A DNA stretch of 64,000 bases from Candidatus Stammera capleta (GCA_015134335.1 CP043975.1:148350-212349); one strand, 5' to 3'. Counted from the first letter of the stretch, positions 47,859-60,000 are shown. Notes: generated from the sequence alone by a model not told the origin. A program made the numbers and translations.

Positions 47859-49204
47859 TTACAAGCTATTTGTATATTTGGTACTAATATTGAACCACAT
47901 CTAATTTTAGAGTTAGTGTTTATATCGTTACTCATATTTTTTATATTTATAAATAAATTTTTTAAATTACCTGATATAGTTATTTTATTTATTGTATTTG
48001 TTATTTTACCTTTATTAATTATAAATCCAGATGCTCCTTTTGAAAAATTACCGTTATTTATATTAACTCCTTGTCCTATTAAATTATCAATTAAAATTCC
48101 GTTATTCAATTTTTTAATTAATTTATTTAATGTTATTGATGTATTTAAATTTTTAAAACATCAATTGTGTAAGCCACCAGAATTAAATGTATTTTTAATA
48201 TTTAATTTTTTAGAATATTTTTTATTTAATATTCATGTTTTTAATATACCTTTTTTTACTAATATATATTTTTTAGTATTAAGTCCTTCATTATCAAAAG
48301 GTTTGCTTCCTATTCCCTTATAATAATGTGGATCTTCAATAATATTTATTCATTTAGGTAAAATATATTTATTTAAAAGTTTATACATAAATGAAATTTT
48401 ATTATATATATTTTTTCCCTTTAAAGATAAATATAAATATTTAAATAGTTCGGAGCTTGTAATATTATTAAATATAATATTATATTTTTTAGTTTTTAAT
48501 GTTTTATCTTTACATTTATTTTTAAAAATTATTTCTTTGTAAGTATTTAAAGGAAATAAATTTATATTATGTATTAAATCTGATAATTTATGATACTGTA
48601 AATATTTAGTATTATAATTTATATAATTATTTTTTTTTGTAAAAATATTACTAATTAATATATAATTTTGGTTTATATAATATTTAATAAATTTATATTT
48701 ATTATAAATAATTTTTAATATTGTATTTTTTATAAATATTATACCATCACTAAAAATTATATTTTTATTAAAATTTAAAATATTATTTTCTATGTTTTTA
48801 CATAAATTAATTATATTAGATGTTTTTATATTATCAAAAAATATTATTCCTAAGTTTTTATTATATTTTTTACAGAATTGTTTTTTATTACATAATAAAT
48901 TATGTTTATCTTTAGATATGAATTTAATAGTATTTTTTATATATTTTACAAATTTTAGTAGAGTTTTTTCTTTAAAATTATTACATATAAATTCACATTT
49001 TTTATATTTATAAAATATTTTAATATTTATTAATTTAATGTTTTGTATGTTATAATTTTCTATATTTAGATTTTTAATTTTAAATTCTTTTCCTCAATTT
49101 ATAGATATATTAATTTGTATATCTTTTATATTGGTATGTAATTTTATAAAATTATATATTTTAATTATTTGTTTTTTGTAAAATTTTATTTTTTTAATTA
49201 ACAT
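47855..49204 (-). CDS. pmbA: TldE/PmbA protease subunit
   Basis: PmbA (TldE) with TldD forms a metalloprotease that in E. coli matures microcin B17 and degrades CcdA; 449 residues (E. coli 450). The C-terminal half is well conserved: DNLIGQGVNINNGNFSKGASGF, ITISGNLKNL, and ending CGSILVPNIQIACN. The N-terminal half is strongly diverged and includes TGA-Trp codons. TldE lacks the catalytic HExxxH, which belongs to TldD; tldD is not in this window. Retention of this pair in reduced genomes is not well explained. Confidence 0.9.
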
Positions 49205-49230
49205 TTTTTTATTTTTATTATTTTATATAA

Positions 49231-49258
49231 ATTATAAATTATATATATTTAAAATCAA
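49231..49258 (-). promoter_or_regulatory. Possible sigma-70-like promoter for pmbA
   Basis: On the minus strand TTGATT and a perfect TATAAT are separated by 16 bases, and the -10 box ends 26 bases before the pmbA ATG. It lies in the 81-base gap between divergent pmbA and ppa. Confidence 0.45.
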
Positions 49259-49285
49259 TATTTAATTAAATAAAAGGTGTAAATT

Positions 49286-49810
49286 ATGTATTTTAAAAAT
49301 ATTATTCCTTCTGGAATTAGTATTCCTAATGATATTTTTGTAATTATTGAAATATCTTATGGACATTCATTAATAAAATATGAAGTAAATAAAAAATATA
49401 ATATGATGTTTGTAGATAGATTTATTAAAGCTCCTGTTTTTTATCCATTTAATTATGGATATATAAATAAAACATTAACATATGATGGTGATCCATTAGA
49501 TGTTATGGTTTTAACTAATTATAAAATTTTAATAGGTACAATTATTCATTGTAGACCTATAGGTGTTTTAAAAATGGTTGATGAATCTGGTAAAGATTAT
49601 AAAATATTGGCTGTTCCTAATTATAATATTTCTGATGAATATAAAAATATTCAAGATATTTCAGATATTTCTAAATTTTATTTAGATAAAATTATATTTT
49701 TTTTTCAGAATTATAAATTACTTGAATCAAAAAAATGAGTTGAAATAGATAATTGATATGATGTATTAGAAGCTAAATATATTATAAAAAAAAGTATATT
49801 TAAAAATTAA
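49286..49810 (+). CDS. ppa: Inorganic pyrophosphatase
   Basis: Hydrolyses pyrophosphate, pulling biosynthetic reactions forward; 174 residues (E. coli 176). Typical segments are KYEVNKKYNMMFVDR, FYPFNYGYI and the metal-binding DGDPLDVMV. TGA at 49736-49738 is Trp, and the following VEIDNWYD stretch restores the normal C-terminus. AAAGGTG before the ATG is a good ribosome-binding site. It is followed by a strong hairpin. Confidence 0.98.
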
Positions 49811-49821
49811 TATTTAATAAT

Positions 49822-49874
49822 AATTAATACCTTCATATAATTTAAATTATTGTGTAATTAAGAAGGTATTAATT
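49822..49874. terminator. 13-bp perfect inverted repeat between ppa and ybhL, likely bidirectional terminator
   Basis: The arms at 49822-49834 and 49862-49874 are perfectly complementary over 13 bases, with three G-C pairs (ACCTTC/GAAGGT core) and a 27-base AT loop. The GC content of the stem stands out in this spacer. It lies between the convergent stops of ppa (49810) and ybhL (49883), so a transcription terminator for both is the simplest reading. There is no clear T-run directly after the stem on the plus strand. Confidence 0.6.
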
Positions 49875-49882
49875 TATAAAAA

Positions 49883-50617
49883 TTATTTTTTGTTATTTTC
49901 TTCTTCTTGGGTTTTGTTATTATTTAATATTTTTAGTATTAATAAATATATATTAATAAAATTTAAATAGCATAATAAAGCTCCTAATATAGAATATTTT
50001 CTTAATTGATCATTTTCTTTAATAATCAAATTTATACCTATTTCTTTTAATTTTTGTGTATCTCAGGTTGTTAAAATAATAAAAATAATTATACCTATAT
50101 AAGACATAATTAGTGTAATATATGAATTTTTTAATATTATATTAATTAAACTACATATTAGTATACTAGTTAAAAATATTATAGATAAATTTCCTATATT
50201 AGTTAAATCTTTTTTTGTTATAAATCCTACTATACTACTAATTAAAAATATAATACTTGATATAAAAAATGATATATATATTGTATTATTATTATATATT
50301 AAAAATATACTAGATATTGAAATTCCTGTTAATATTGAATATACTATAAATAGTATAGTTGCAGTGTTAGCTTTTAATTTATTAATTGAATGTGTTAGAA
50401 TAATTACTATAGTAAATTGAGTTATTAGTAATAATATAACTAAAAAGTGATTATTGACTATTATATTAAATAAAAATGAAAATTTAGTTAAATATCATGC
50501 TGTAAATGAAGTTAATAATAATCCGTAAGACATTCATAAATATACATTATATATATATATATTAAGATTATTATTTTTATTATTTATTTTTTTATTATTA
50601 AAATAATTTTTAGACAT
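49883..50617 (-). CDS. ybhL: Bax-inhibitor-1 family membrane protein YbhL
   Basis: A 244-residue multi-pass inner-membrane protein of the BI-1 (UPF0005) family (E. coli YbhL 234). After a polar N-terminus come about seven hydrophobic segments. Family marks include VYLWMSYGLLLTSFTAWY, SILTGISISSIF, FITKKDLTNIGN, TTWDTQKLKEIG and LRKYSILGALLCYLNFINIYL. Four Trp are TGA. The function of bacterial members is not settled; a calcium-leak activity has been reported for one homologue. The gene is unbroken once TGA is read as Trp. Confidence 0.92.
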
Positions 50618-50752
50618 TATAATTTATTCCTATAAAAATTTTTATTTATTTTTTAAATAAAGATTAAAAAAATTTTTTTAAATATATTTTATTATACATT
50701 ATATATAGTAATTACATTTTTTGTTTTTATTAAAAAAATTATTTTTTAATTT

Positions 50753-53050
50753 TTATTTATTATTTAATTTTTTTATATCATCATCTATTAATGCATTAAG
50801 TTTATATTTTAATAATTTTTTACAATTATATATTATTTGGTTTATTTCAGATTCTATAAGTGTTCTCTTTTTATTTTGTATTTTAATTCTTATTGTAATA
50901 TTTTTTTTATTAATTTTATTTAGGTAGTTATTAGAAAATAAATTTATTATTTTAATTTTTTTAATTAATTTAATTGTTTTACATATTTTAATTATTTTAT
51001 TAATATTTATATTTTGGTTTATTATTAAAGTAATATCTCTAATACTAAATGTATATTTACAAATTTTATTTATTTTTATTTTATTAGGTATAAGAATTTT
51101 ATCAATTTTAATTTCTAATATATATATTGGAAATTTATTTGATAATTTTTTTTGTATATTAGTATTTAATTTTCCAATATATCCTATATTATTTTTTTTA
51201 TAATATATATTTGCATTTTGATGTTTATCTAAAAAGTTATGTTTACTTTTTTTTAAATTTAAAAATTTAATTTTATATTGTTTTTTAAATATTAATTCTA
51301 AATCATTTTTTAAATCATAAAAATCAAATAATATATTTTTTTTTATATTTCAAGTTTTTTGATATTTATATCCGTATAAAATTAAACATAGTTTAGTATT
51401 TAATTTTATATTATTATTTTTATATTTATAACATGTACCTATTTCAAAAAGTTTTATATTATATATTTGTCTTTTAATATTGTAATTTAATGTTTTTAAT
51501 AAATTAGGTAATAAAGTAGTTCTTAAAATAGATTTATTATATGATATAGGATTTTTTATTTTAATATATTTTTTGTTATTATAAATACGTTCTTTTTTTT
51601 TGCAACTAAAATGAAAATTTATTATTTCAGTATAACCTATATTTGATAAAAATATTTTTATATTATTTATATAATAATTATAATTATTGTTTGTTGAAAT
51701 TATATTAGTATAACTATAAAAATTTTTAGTTTTTATATTATTAAAATCAATTTTTTTTAATATTTCTTCTATATAGTCTTCATAAATATTTAAATCATAA
51801 CGATAATTATGTTGCATTATTAATAAAAATTTATATTTTTTAATTATTTTACAATCCAAATTTTTAATTATATTAATTATTTTATTTTTTTTAATTTTAA
51901 TTCCGATTTTTTTATTTATTTTAGAATAATGTATTAAAATTTTTGATTTTATATTATTATTTATTTGTTTTGTTTTAAAATGAATAATTTTGCTTTTATT
52001 AATATTTTTTATTAAAAAACATACTTTTTTTAAATGTAAATCTTGTGTTTTTTTATTTATATTATTATTTAGTAAAAGTCAATTATTAAAATTTTTGTTA
52101 AAATTTTTTATTATAAAATTTTTATTAAATAAAATAGATATTAAAATTAAATATTTAGTATTAAAATTAGGTTTATAAATTTTATTATAGATATCATAAT
52201 TTTTTACTATTATATGTTTTGATGTTTTAATAAATAAATTATTTATATTTTTATTTTTTTTAATTTCTATATATATTTTTTTATTTTTAATTTTTTTATA
52301 ATCTAAATATATTAAATTTAATCCATATTCTATAGCAGAATATTTTATAATATCTGATAAATTATTTTGATAAATAAAACCATTTTTTATTAAATAATTT
52401 TTAATATAAATTGGAATATTATATTTTTTTTTTTTTGTATAATTTTGTTTTAGAATTATATATTTATAATTATATATATTTTTTTTAGTTTTTTTTGTTA
52501 TATAAAGGTCATAATTTATATTATTTTTATAATTAATTTTATATTTTATAGATTTATTTATAAAAATATTATTAGTTAATTTACATATTAATTTAGATAT
52601 ATAATATATTGAATTACATTCAATTCTATTATAAGGAATATTAATATCAATATATTTATTATTTATAATATTATTATTATTAATAATATTTTGTATTAAT
52701 ATAAGTTTATAATTTTTTTTTTTTTTTAAAAGATTAATATAAAAAATTTTTCTTTTATAATTAAGTATTTTGTATATATTAATATTAATTAATATATATT
52801 TATATGAAAATATATTTATATTTTTTATATTTAAAATTTTAATTTTTAATATTTTTTTTTTAAGTTTAATAATCAAAAAATATATTAAATAATTTATTTT
52901 AATTATTTTAATTGGTTTTATTTTTATATAATTATTAGGTATATAATTTAATTTACATTCAAATCCATTTTTGTTTAATATATTAAAAATTTTATTATAA
53001 TTAATTTTATTTTTTATATATTTATTTATTCATTTGATATAAAATTTCAT
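50753..53050 (-). CDS. pheT: Phenylalanyl-tRNA synthetase beta subunit
   Basis: The large subunit of the alpha2-beta2 enzyme, 765 residues (E. coli 795). It starts MKFYIKWINKY, matching the family's MKFSELWLREW, with Trp as TGA. The middle includes INIPYNRIECNSIYYISKLICKL (B3/B4) and, after further TGA-Trp codons (52079-52081, 51350-51352), the RTTLLPNLLKTLNYNIKR segment of the catalytic-like domain. A C-terminal anticodon-binding domain ends in KLNALIDDDIKKL. It is strongly diverged and Asn/Lys-rich. The proofreading site could not be judged by eye. It follows pheS by 6 bases. Confidence 0.94.
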
Positions 53051-53056
53051 ATTTGT

Positions 53057-54043
53057 TTAAAATTGATTTAAAAATTTTAAATTATTTTTATATAAATTTT
53101 TAATATTAATTATATTATATTTAATCATAGTTAATCTTTCTATTCCTATTCCTAAAGCGAAACCAGTAAATTCTTTATTATTAATATTAACATTTTTAAA
53201 TATATTAGGATGTATTAATCCAGCTCCTATTATTTCAATTCATTTGTTTTTTTTGTTTTTGATATATATTTCGAATGATGGTTCGGTAAAAGGAAAATAT
53301 GTAGGTATTATTTTATATTTAATTTTTTTTTCAAAAAAATAATATAAAAATTTTTTTATAATATATATTAAATTACTTAAATTTATATTTTTATCAACTA
53401 AAAATACTTCTATTTGATGAAACATTGGTGTATGATTAGAATCATCATCTTTTCTAAATACACAACCTGGTGAAATAATTTTTAAAGGAGGTTTATATTT
53501 TTTCATACATCTAATTTGTATGCTAGATGTTTGGGTTTTTAATAATAAATTTTTATTTATTCAAAAAGTATCTTTATCAGTTCTAGAAGGGTGATTTTTT
53601 TTTATATTTAAATAATTAAAATTATATAATGTGTTTTCTATTTCTTTACTGTTTATAGATTTAAAACCTAATTTATTGAAAAAGTTTTCTACTGTATTAA
53701 TAGTTATAGTTATAGGATGTAAATTAGCATATAAAATATTTTTGTTGCTTGGTAAATTAATATCAAGTATATTTAAGTTTATAATATTTTTTTTATTTAT
53801 TTGTGATATTTTTTTTTTTTGTTTATTAATTAAATTTAAAAATTTGTTTTTTAAAGTATTTATTTTTAAACCTATATTAGGTTTTTTATGTTTAGGTAGT
53901 TTGTTAAAAATTTTAATAATTTTTTTAAAATATCCGTTTTTTTTATTTAAACATTTTTTATATATATATTGTAATTTAGTAAGATTATAAATATTATTAA
54001 TAATTTTAATTTGTATTTTAATTTTTTTAAAAAACTTTAACAT
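53057..54043 (-). CDS. pheS: Phenylalanyl-tRNA synthetase alpha subunit
   Basis: The catalytic class II subunit, 328 residues (E. coli 327). The N-terminal coiled coil is degenerate. HPITITINTVENFFNKLGF, HPSRTDKDTFW (Trp TGA 53561-53563), the motif-2 segment GCVFRKDDDSNHTPMFHQIE, and motif 3 GFALGIGIERLTMIKY are all present, so the active site looks complete. Its start overlaps the end of rplT by 7 bases. Confidence 0.97.
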
Positions 54044-54396
54044 TTATTTTTTTTATTAATTAAATTAATTAATTTATTAAAAATATTAGGGTTATTATTT
54101 ATAATATCAGATATAATTTTTTTATTTATATTTAATTTTTTTTGTTTTAATTTATTTATAAATTTACTATATGTAAGTCCATGTTGTCTAACTTTAGCAT
54201 TTATTTGAATTATTCAAATTTTTTTAAAAAATCTTTTTTTTTGTTTTCTGTCTCTATATGAATATTGAAATGATTTTATTACTGCTTGATTTGCCGTTTT
54301 ATAACATCTAGATCTTGCTCCATAATATCCTTTAGATAATTTTAAAATTTTTTTATGTGATTTATGTTTAATTTGGCCTTTTTTTATTCTTATCAT
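54037..54396 (-). CDS. rplT: 50S ribosomal protein bL20
   Basis: A 119-residue protein (E. coli 118). The N-terminal RNA-binding tail is well conserved ([38 protein letters not shown]). The Trp there is TGA (54214-54216), and [16 protein letters not shown] follows. It runs over the pheS start codon and ends at a TAA at 54037-54039. In E. coli bL20 represses its own operon by binding the infC-rpmI mRNA; that site was not examined. Confidence 0.97.
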
Positions 54397-54420
54397 ATTA
54401 TATATTTTAAATTATTTATA

Positions 54421-54618
54421 TTAAAAATATGGTGTAGATTTTTTTATTTTTTTTTTATTGGTTTTATGTATTATGTTTTTAATTTTGTGTTTTCTTTTAT
54501 AATTTTTTGTTTTTTTAGTTAAAATATGTTGTATGTTTGCATATTTTACTTTAATTTTTCCTGTAGATGTTTTTTTAATTCTTTTTTTTATTGATTTAAT
54601 AGTTTTTATTTTTATCAT
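54421..54618 (-). CDS. rpmI: 50S ribosomal protein bL35
   Basis: A 65-residue protein, the same length as in E. coli. It has the IKTIKSIKKRIKKTSTGKIK opening of the family, followed by HILTKKTKNYKRKHK, the equivalent of the HxLTKK..KRKR.LR segment. It is between infC and rplT, as expected. No TGA codon is needed. Confidence 0.95.
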   Translation of the reverse strand: MIKIKTIKSIKKRIKKTSTGKIKVKYANIQHILTKKTKNYKRKHKIKNIIHKTNKKKIKKSTPYF

Positions 54619-54650
54619 TATATATTATAATTAATTTTAAATTATTATTT

Positions 54651-55172
54651 TTAATTTGGTTTAAAAAACATTATCATTTGTTTATTTTCTATTTTATTAT
54701 TAAAAAAATCTAATTTTGATATGTTTTTTAAGTCTTTTGTTATATTTTTACACATATTAATAGCTATATTTTTATGAATTATTTCTCTACCTTTAAATCG
54801 TATTGTAATTTTAATTTTATATTTTTTATTAATTAAATTAATAATTTTTTTTATTTTAATATTATAATCATTAATGTTAGTATTAGGTCTAAATTTAATT
54901 TCTTTTATTATAAAATTTTTATTTTTATTTTTTTTTATATTTTTATTTCTTTGATATATAAATTTTCCGTAATCTAGTATTTTGCATATAGGGGGGTTAG
55001 TTTTAGGATTAATTTCTACCAAATCAAGATTATAATTTTTAGCTATATTAAGAGCTTCATTTATATTTAATATTTTATTAAATTTATTTCCTATTATTCT
55101 AATTTTAGAAGATTTAATTTGTTTATTAATATTATAAAATGTTTTTTGAATGTTGTTTCTATAATTTTTAAT
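54651..55172 (-). CDS. infC: Translation initiation factor IF-3, AUU start
   Basis: IF-3 checks the start codon on the 30S subunit; 173 residues (E. coli 180). The N-domain (NIAKNYNLDLVEINPKTNPPICKILDYGKF) and C-domain (IKEIKFRPNTNINDYN, ITIRFKGRE) are both present. The reading frame upstream has no ATG, GTG or TTG before an in-frame TAA. The best start is ATT at 55172-55170, placed 9 bases after an AAGGAG ribosome-binding site. E. coli infC also starts with AUU, which lets IF-3 repress its own translation, so the autoregulatory start seems to be conserved here. Confidence 0.93.
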   Translation of the reverse strand: MKNYRNNIQKTFYNINKQIKSSKIRIIGNKFNKILNINEALNIAKNYNLDLVEINPKTNPPICKILDYGKFIYQRNKNIKKNKNKNFIIKEIKFRPNTNINDYNIKIKKIINLINKKYKIKITIRFKGREIIHKNIAINMCKNITKDLKNISKLDFFNNKIENKQMIMFFKPN

Positions 55173-56394
55173 AGTTGTATTCTCCTTTAAATATTTTAAA
55201 ATATTTATATTTTATTTTTTTTATTAAATAAGTAATATTTTTTTGTTTAATAATTTTTTTTTTAGTAAATCTAATATTTATTTTATTTATTAATTGTTCT
55301 TTATTTCCGCATATTATAATATATGGTACTTTTTGTAAAGTATATTTTTTTATTTTATAATTAATTTTTTTGTTTGTAAAATCAGAAGATATTCTTATAT
55401 AATTGTATTTTTTAAATATATTTAATATTTTTTTACAATATAATATATTTTTATTAGATATATTTAATATTATTATTTGAATAGGTGTTAATCATATTGG
55501 TAGTCATCCTTTATTATGTTCAATTAAAATAGCTATAAATCTTTCTAAAGAACCTAATATTGCTCTATGTATAATAAATGGAGTTTTAAAATTATTATAT
55601 TTATTTATATATTTTAAATTAAATTTTTTAGGTAAATTAAAATCTATTTGTATTGTTCCACATTGTCATTTTCTTTTTAATTTATCTTTTAGAATGAATT
55701 CTATTTTAGGTCCATAAAATGCACCTTGTTTTTTTTTGATTAAAAATTTTATTTTATTATAATAAAATAATTTTATTATTGTTTTTTCAATTTTATTTCA
55801 TTTTTTTTTATCACCTAAATATTTTTTAGGTCTAGTAGATATATAAATATATATTTTTTTAAATTTAAATATTTTATATATTTTTAAAGTTATATTAAGA
55901 CAATTTAATATTTCTTTTTGTATTTGTTTTTTAGTACAAAAAATATGAGCATCATCTTGAGTAAATGATTTTGTTCGCATTAAACCTAATAATGATCCAG
56001 TGGGTTCGTTTCTATGACATAAACCAAATTCAGAATATTTAATTGGTAATTTTTTATAAGATGGTTTATATTTCATATATAATGTTATATGCCCTAAACA
56101 ATTCATAGGTTTTAAACAATACTTAATATTATTTTTTTTTATTTTAAATATATATTTTTTGTAATTTTTTAAATGACCACTAATTTTTCAGTTTTTTTGA
56201 TTTATTAAATATGGTGTTTGTATTTCTTGGTAGTTATTATCATTTAATATATAACGTATTAATTTTTTAATTAAATTTATTACAATTATTCCATTTTTTA
56301 ATCAAAAAATAACTCCTGGATTTTTTTTATCTATATAAAATATTTTAATATAGTTATTTATAATTCTATGGTCATAAATATGTAATTTTTTCAT
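55168..56394 (-). CDS. thrS: Threonyl-tRNA synthetase lacking the editing domain
   Basis: A class II synthetase of only 408 residues, against 642 in E. coli. The start ATG (56394) is preceded by an in-frame TAA two codons upstream, and the protein begins at a point matching about residue 235 of the E. coli enzyme. The TGS and editing domains that remove mischarged serine are therefore absent. The catalytic core is intact: zinc ligands in [16 protein letters not shown] and [11 protein letters not shown]; also [13 protein letters not shown] and [10 protein letters not shown]. The anticodon-binding domain follows. Three or more TGA codons are Trp. Its last codons cover the infC ribosome-binding site. 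Confidence 0.96.
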
Positions 56395-56467
56395 AAATTA
56401 ATTATATTTTAAATTAATATATTTTATAATATATTATATATTATAATTAGTGGTTAATTTTATATTT

Positions 56468-57034
56468 ATGATGTATACAAATCATTTAATTTTTTCATTA
56501 TCGTTTTGTATATTTATATTAAAATTATTTAATATTAAATATATATATATAACTAATATATTAATATCCTGTTTATTAGGTAGTATTATACCTGATATTG
56601 ATCATACTAATTCTTTTATAGGAAATAGAATAAAATATATTTCTTTAATAATTAAAAATAAATTTGGTCATAGACAAATAACTCATAGTTTTTTATTTTT
56701 AGTTTTATTATATATTTTAATATTTTATTTAAATTTTTTTAATATTTTAAATTTAAATTTAGATTTTAAATATGGATTATTTATTGGTTGTGTTAGTCAT
56801 ATAGTAGCAGATATGTTAACATACAGAGGAGTTAAGTTTTTTTGACCATTTTATTATAATGTTAAATTTTATTTAAAGTTTTTAAATTTTAATAAAAATA
56901 AAAAAATAGAATATTATTTTTGTTTATTTTTATTATTTTTAGCTTGTTTTTATGAAAAAATTTTTTGTATGTTAAATGTATTAATTAAATTTTTATATAA
57001 AATATATTATTATGTTCATATTATATCAGACTAA
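56468..57034 (+). CDS. ydjM: YdjM-family inner-membrane metal-dependent hydrolase
   Basis: A 188-residue membrane protein of the DUF457/YdjM family (E. coli about 196). Histidine-rich family motifs are present in order: NHLIFSL, IIPDIDHTNSFIGNR, FGHRQITHSFL and SHIVADMLTYRGVKFFWPF, where the last Trp is TGA (56843-56845). Four hydrophobic segments separate them. A GTG at 56450 and a second ATG at 56471 are alternative starts; 56471 aligns best with E. coli. In E. coli ydjM is LexA-regulated; its substrate is unknown. It overlaps recC by 23 bases, so the two are probably co-transcribed. Confidence 0.85.
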
Positions 57035-60000
57035 TAATTTTAAAATATTAAAACATATGTTTCTTCATGTTTTAATAAAAAAACAATTTAAAAACAATAT
57101 AATTAATATTTTAGTTGCTAATAAAAATATTTCTTTATTTTTAAAATTTTTTTTTAGTAGTAATTTAGATATATTTGCTAATTTTAAATTTTATTCTCCT
57201 AGTAAATTTATATTTAAATTATGTAAAAAATATATTAATGATATTTCTAATATAAATTATTTTAGTAAATATAATTTATTATATAGTATAATGTATATAT
57301 TACCTAAATTATTAATAAAACAAGAATTTGATTGCTTAAAAAAATACTTATTTGATGATATTAAAAATAATAAATTATTTAATTTATCTTATAAGATATC
57401 AAGTTTATATAGTAAATATTTAATATATAGACCTGATTTATTAATTAATTGAGAGAAAAATATTTTAGATAAAAATATAAACAATATTCATCAATTTTGG
57501 CAATTAATTTTATGAAAAAAAATAGTAAATTTTTTAAAAAGAAAATTTAATTGTAAATTGTATATATCTAAAATTTTATTTAAATTTTTAAATTTTTTAA
57601 ATAAAAAAAATAATATTTTTAAAGAACTTTATCAAGATATTTTTATATTTAATATTAATAATTTAGCTCCAATATATTTAAATATTTTAAACACTTTGTC
57701 TAAATATTTCAATATTCATTATTTTATTGTTAATCCTTGTAAGGAATATTGATATGATATTAATTATTTTAATAATATTAATTATTATAATTATAAAAAT
57801 ATAAAATTAATATATGATTTTTCTTTAGATAATAATAATTTAATGTTTTTATATTATAATAGAATGCTTGTAGAATATTTTTATTTATTGTCTAATTTTA
57901 ATAATATTATAGAATTTAATTATTTTTATAAAAAATTTAAAAGTAATAAACTTTTAGATAATATAAGAAAAAATATATTATATTTTAAAAATTTTAAGAT
58001 TAATAAAAAAAAATTAGACAAAATAGATAATTCTTTAATTATTAAATCTTGTAATGGATATTTTGATGAAGTTAATATTTTAAAAAAATTTTTATTAAAA
58101 ATAATTATAAATTATAAATATAAATATAGTGATATATTAGTTTTAGTTACTGATATGAAATTATATTATCCATATATAAATTTAATTTTTTCTGATTATA
58201 AATATAAACATTTATTACCATATATTATATTAGATGAAAATTTAGAAAATAATTATGTATTTTTATTTTTATTTAAAATTTTAAATATTAGCAATTTCAA
58301 TTTAAATAGTTATGAATTTATTAAATTATTAAAACATAAAATTATTTTATCTAAATTTAATATTAATAATAATGAATTAGAAATTTTATTATATTTTATT
58401 AATAATATGAGTTTTATAAAAGATATTAAAAATTTTTCTTTTGATAATATTATTTTAAATAAAATTAATAATATTTCATTATTAAGTAATATTAAAAGTT
58501 TATTATTAAGTTATGCTGTTCATGAAAAATTTTTTATTTGAAAAAATATTTTTAATTATGCAACTATAGGTAATAATTATATTAATAAATTAATAGCTAA
58601 ATTTTCTGACTTTATTTTTAAAATTTTATATTGAAAAAAAATTTTAAATAATAAATATAATTTTAATATTTGAGTAAAATTGTTGAATAATCTTATAAAA
58701 GATTTTTTTAATTTTAATATTATAAAAAAATATTATTTTTTACAAAAAAATTATTATAAATATTTGTTATTTAAATATAAATGTTTTAGTTTAATTAAAA
58801 AAATTGATTATTTAATATTTATTAAAATTTTAAATTTGTTTATTAATAAAAAATCTAGTAAAAAGTTGTTTTTACTTAATCATATTAATATTTGTTCAAT
58901 AGAAAATATTATTTCTTTGTCTTTTAAAGTTGTTTGTATTTTAGGAGTAAATTCTAATATATATCCTAAAAATTTAACTAATTATAATTTTGATTTAATG
59001 AATATATATTATAAAATTGGTGATAGTTCAAGATTTGAATATGAAAAATATTTATTTTTTGAAAAAATTTTATTAACTAGAAATTTTTTATATATAAGTT
59101 ATATAAATATTTCTTTTAAAAATTTTAATAAATATTTTCCTTCAATTTTGCTTAATAATTTATTAAATTATGTAGGTTTATATTTTAATATTTATTATAA
59201 AATTAAATTAAAGAAATTATTTTATAAATGTTGTAATAAAAAAAAAAATAATAATATAGATATTAATAATAAATTTATTTTAATAAATAAAAATATTAAT
59301 ATAAAATATATTACTTTAAAAAATATATATGAATTTTGATTAAATCCTGTAAAATATTTTTTTAATAATTCTTTATATATTAAATTTAATTATATTATGA
59401 ATAATTTATTGGTTTATTATAATATAGATTTTAATATTAAAAATTTTTATATGTTTAGAAAAATATTTATAAATTATTTATTAATGGGAAAAAATTTTAA
59501 TAAAAATTTTTATTTATATTTACAAATGTTAAATTTAATTCCTATGGGAAATATAGGAAAAATAATATGAAATAAAGAAATTTATAATATAATAAAATTA
59601 TTTAATAGAATGTTTAATTATGTAAAAAATATTAAATTATATAATTTTAATATTAATTATAAAAATTTTGTATTAAGTGGTAATTTTAAATTATATAATA
59701 AATTAAATTTACATTGAATACCTAAACGTATTAATGTTAATGATTTATTAATTTTTTGGATAAATCATTTAATATATAATTATATAGGAATGAATTGTAA
59801 TAGTTTTTTATATGGTTATAATGGTATTTTTAAATTTAAAAAATTAGATATTAATACATCTAAATATAATTTAAATTTTTATATAAATGGATTTTTAAGT
59901 GGTATTAAAAATATGTTATTTTTTTTGCCTGAATTTAATAATTATTATGTATTTAATTTTTATAGTTTTAATAAAGAAAAATTTTATAAAAAGAAATTAT

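Noticed and set aside
47916..48323. Open frame of 135 codons on the plus strand
   Set aside because: It lies opposite pmbA, whose protein is recognisable; the frame resembles no family and reflects low stop density in the complement.
48792..49013. Several other Phe/Leu-rich plus-strand frames (34678-34872, 42760-42969, 50721-50927, 51990-52178)
   Set aside because: Each is the complement of a Lys/Asn-rich gene (pmbA, ligA, glnS, pheT); not independent genes.
53631..53990. Plus-strand hydrophobic open frame of 119 codons
   Set aside because: It is the complement of pheS; the apparent membrane character comes from Lys codons (AAA) read as Phe (TTT).
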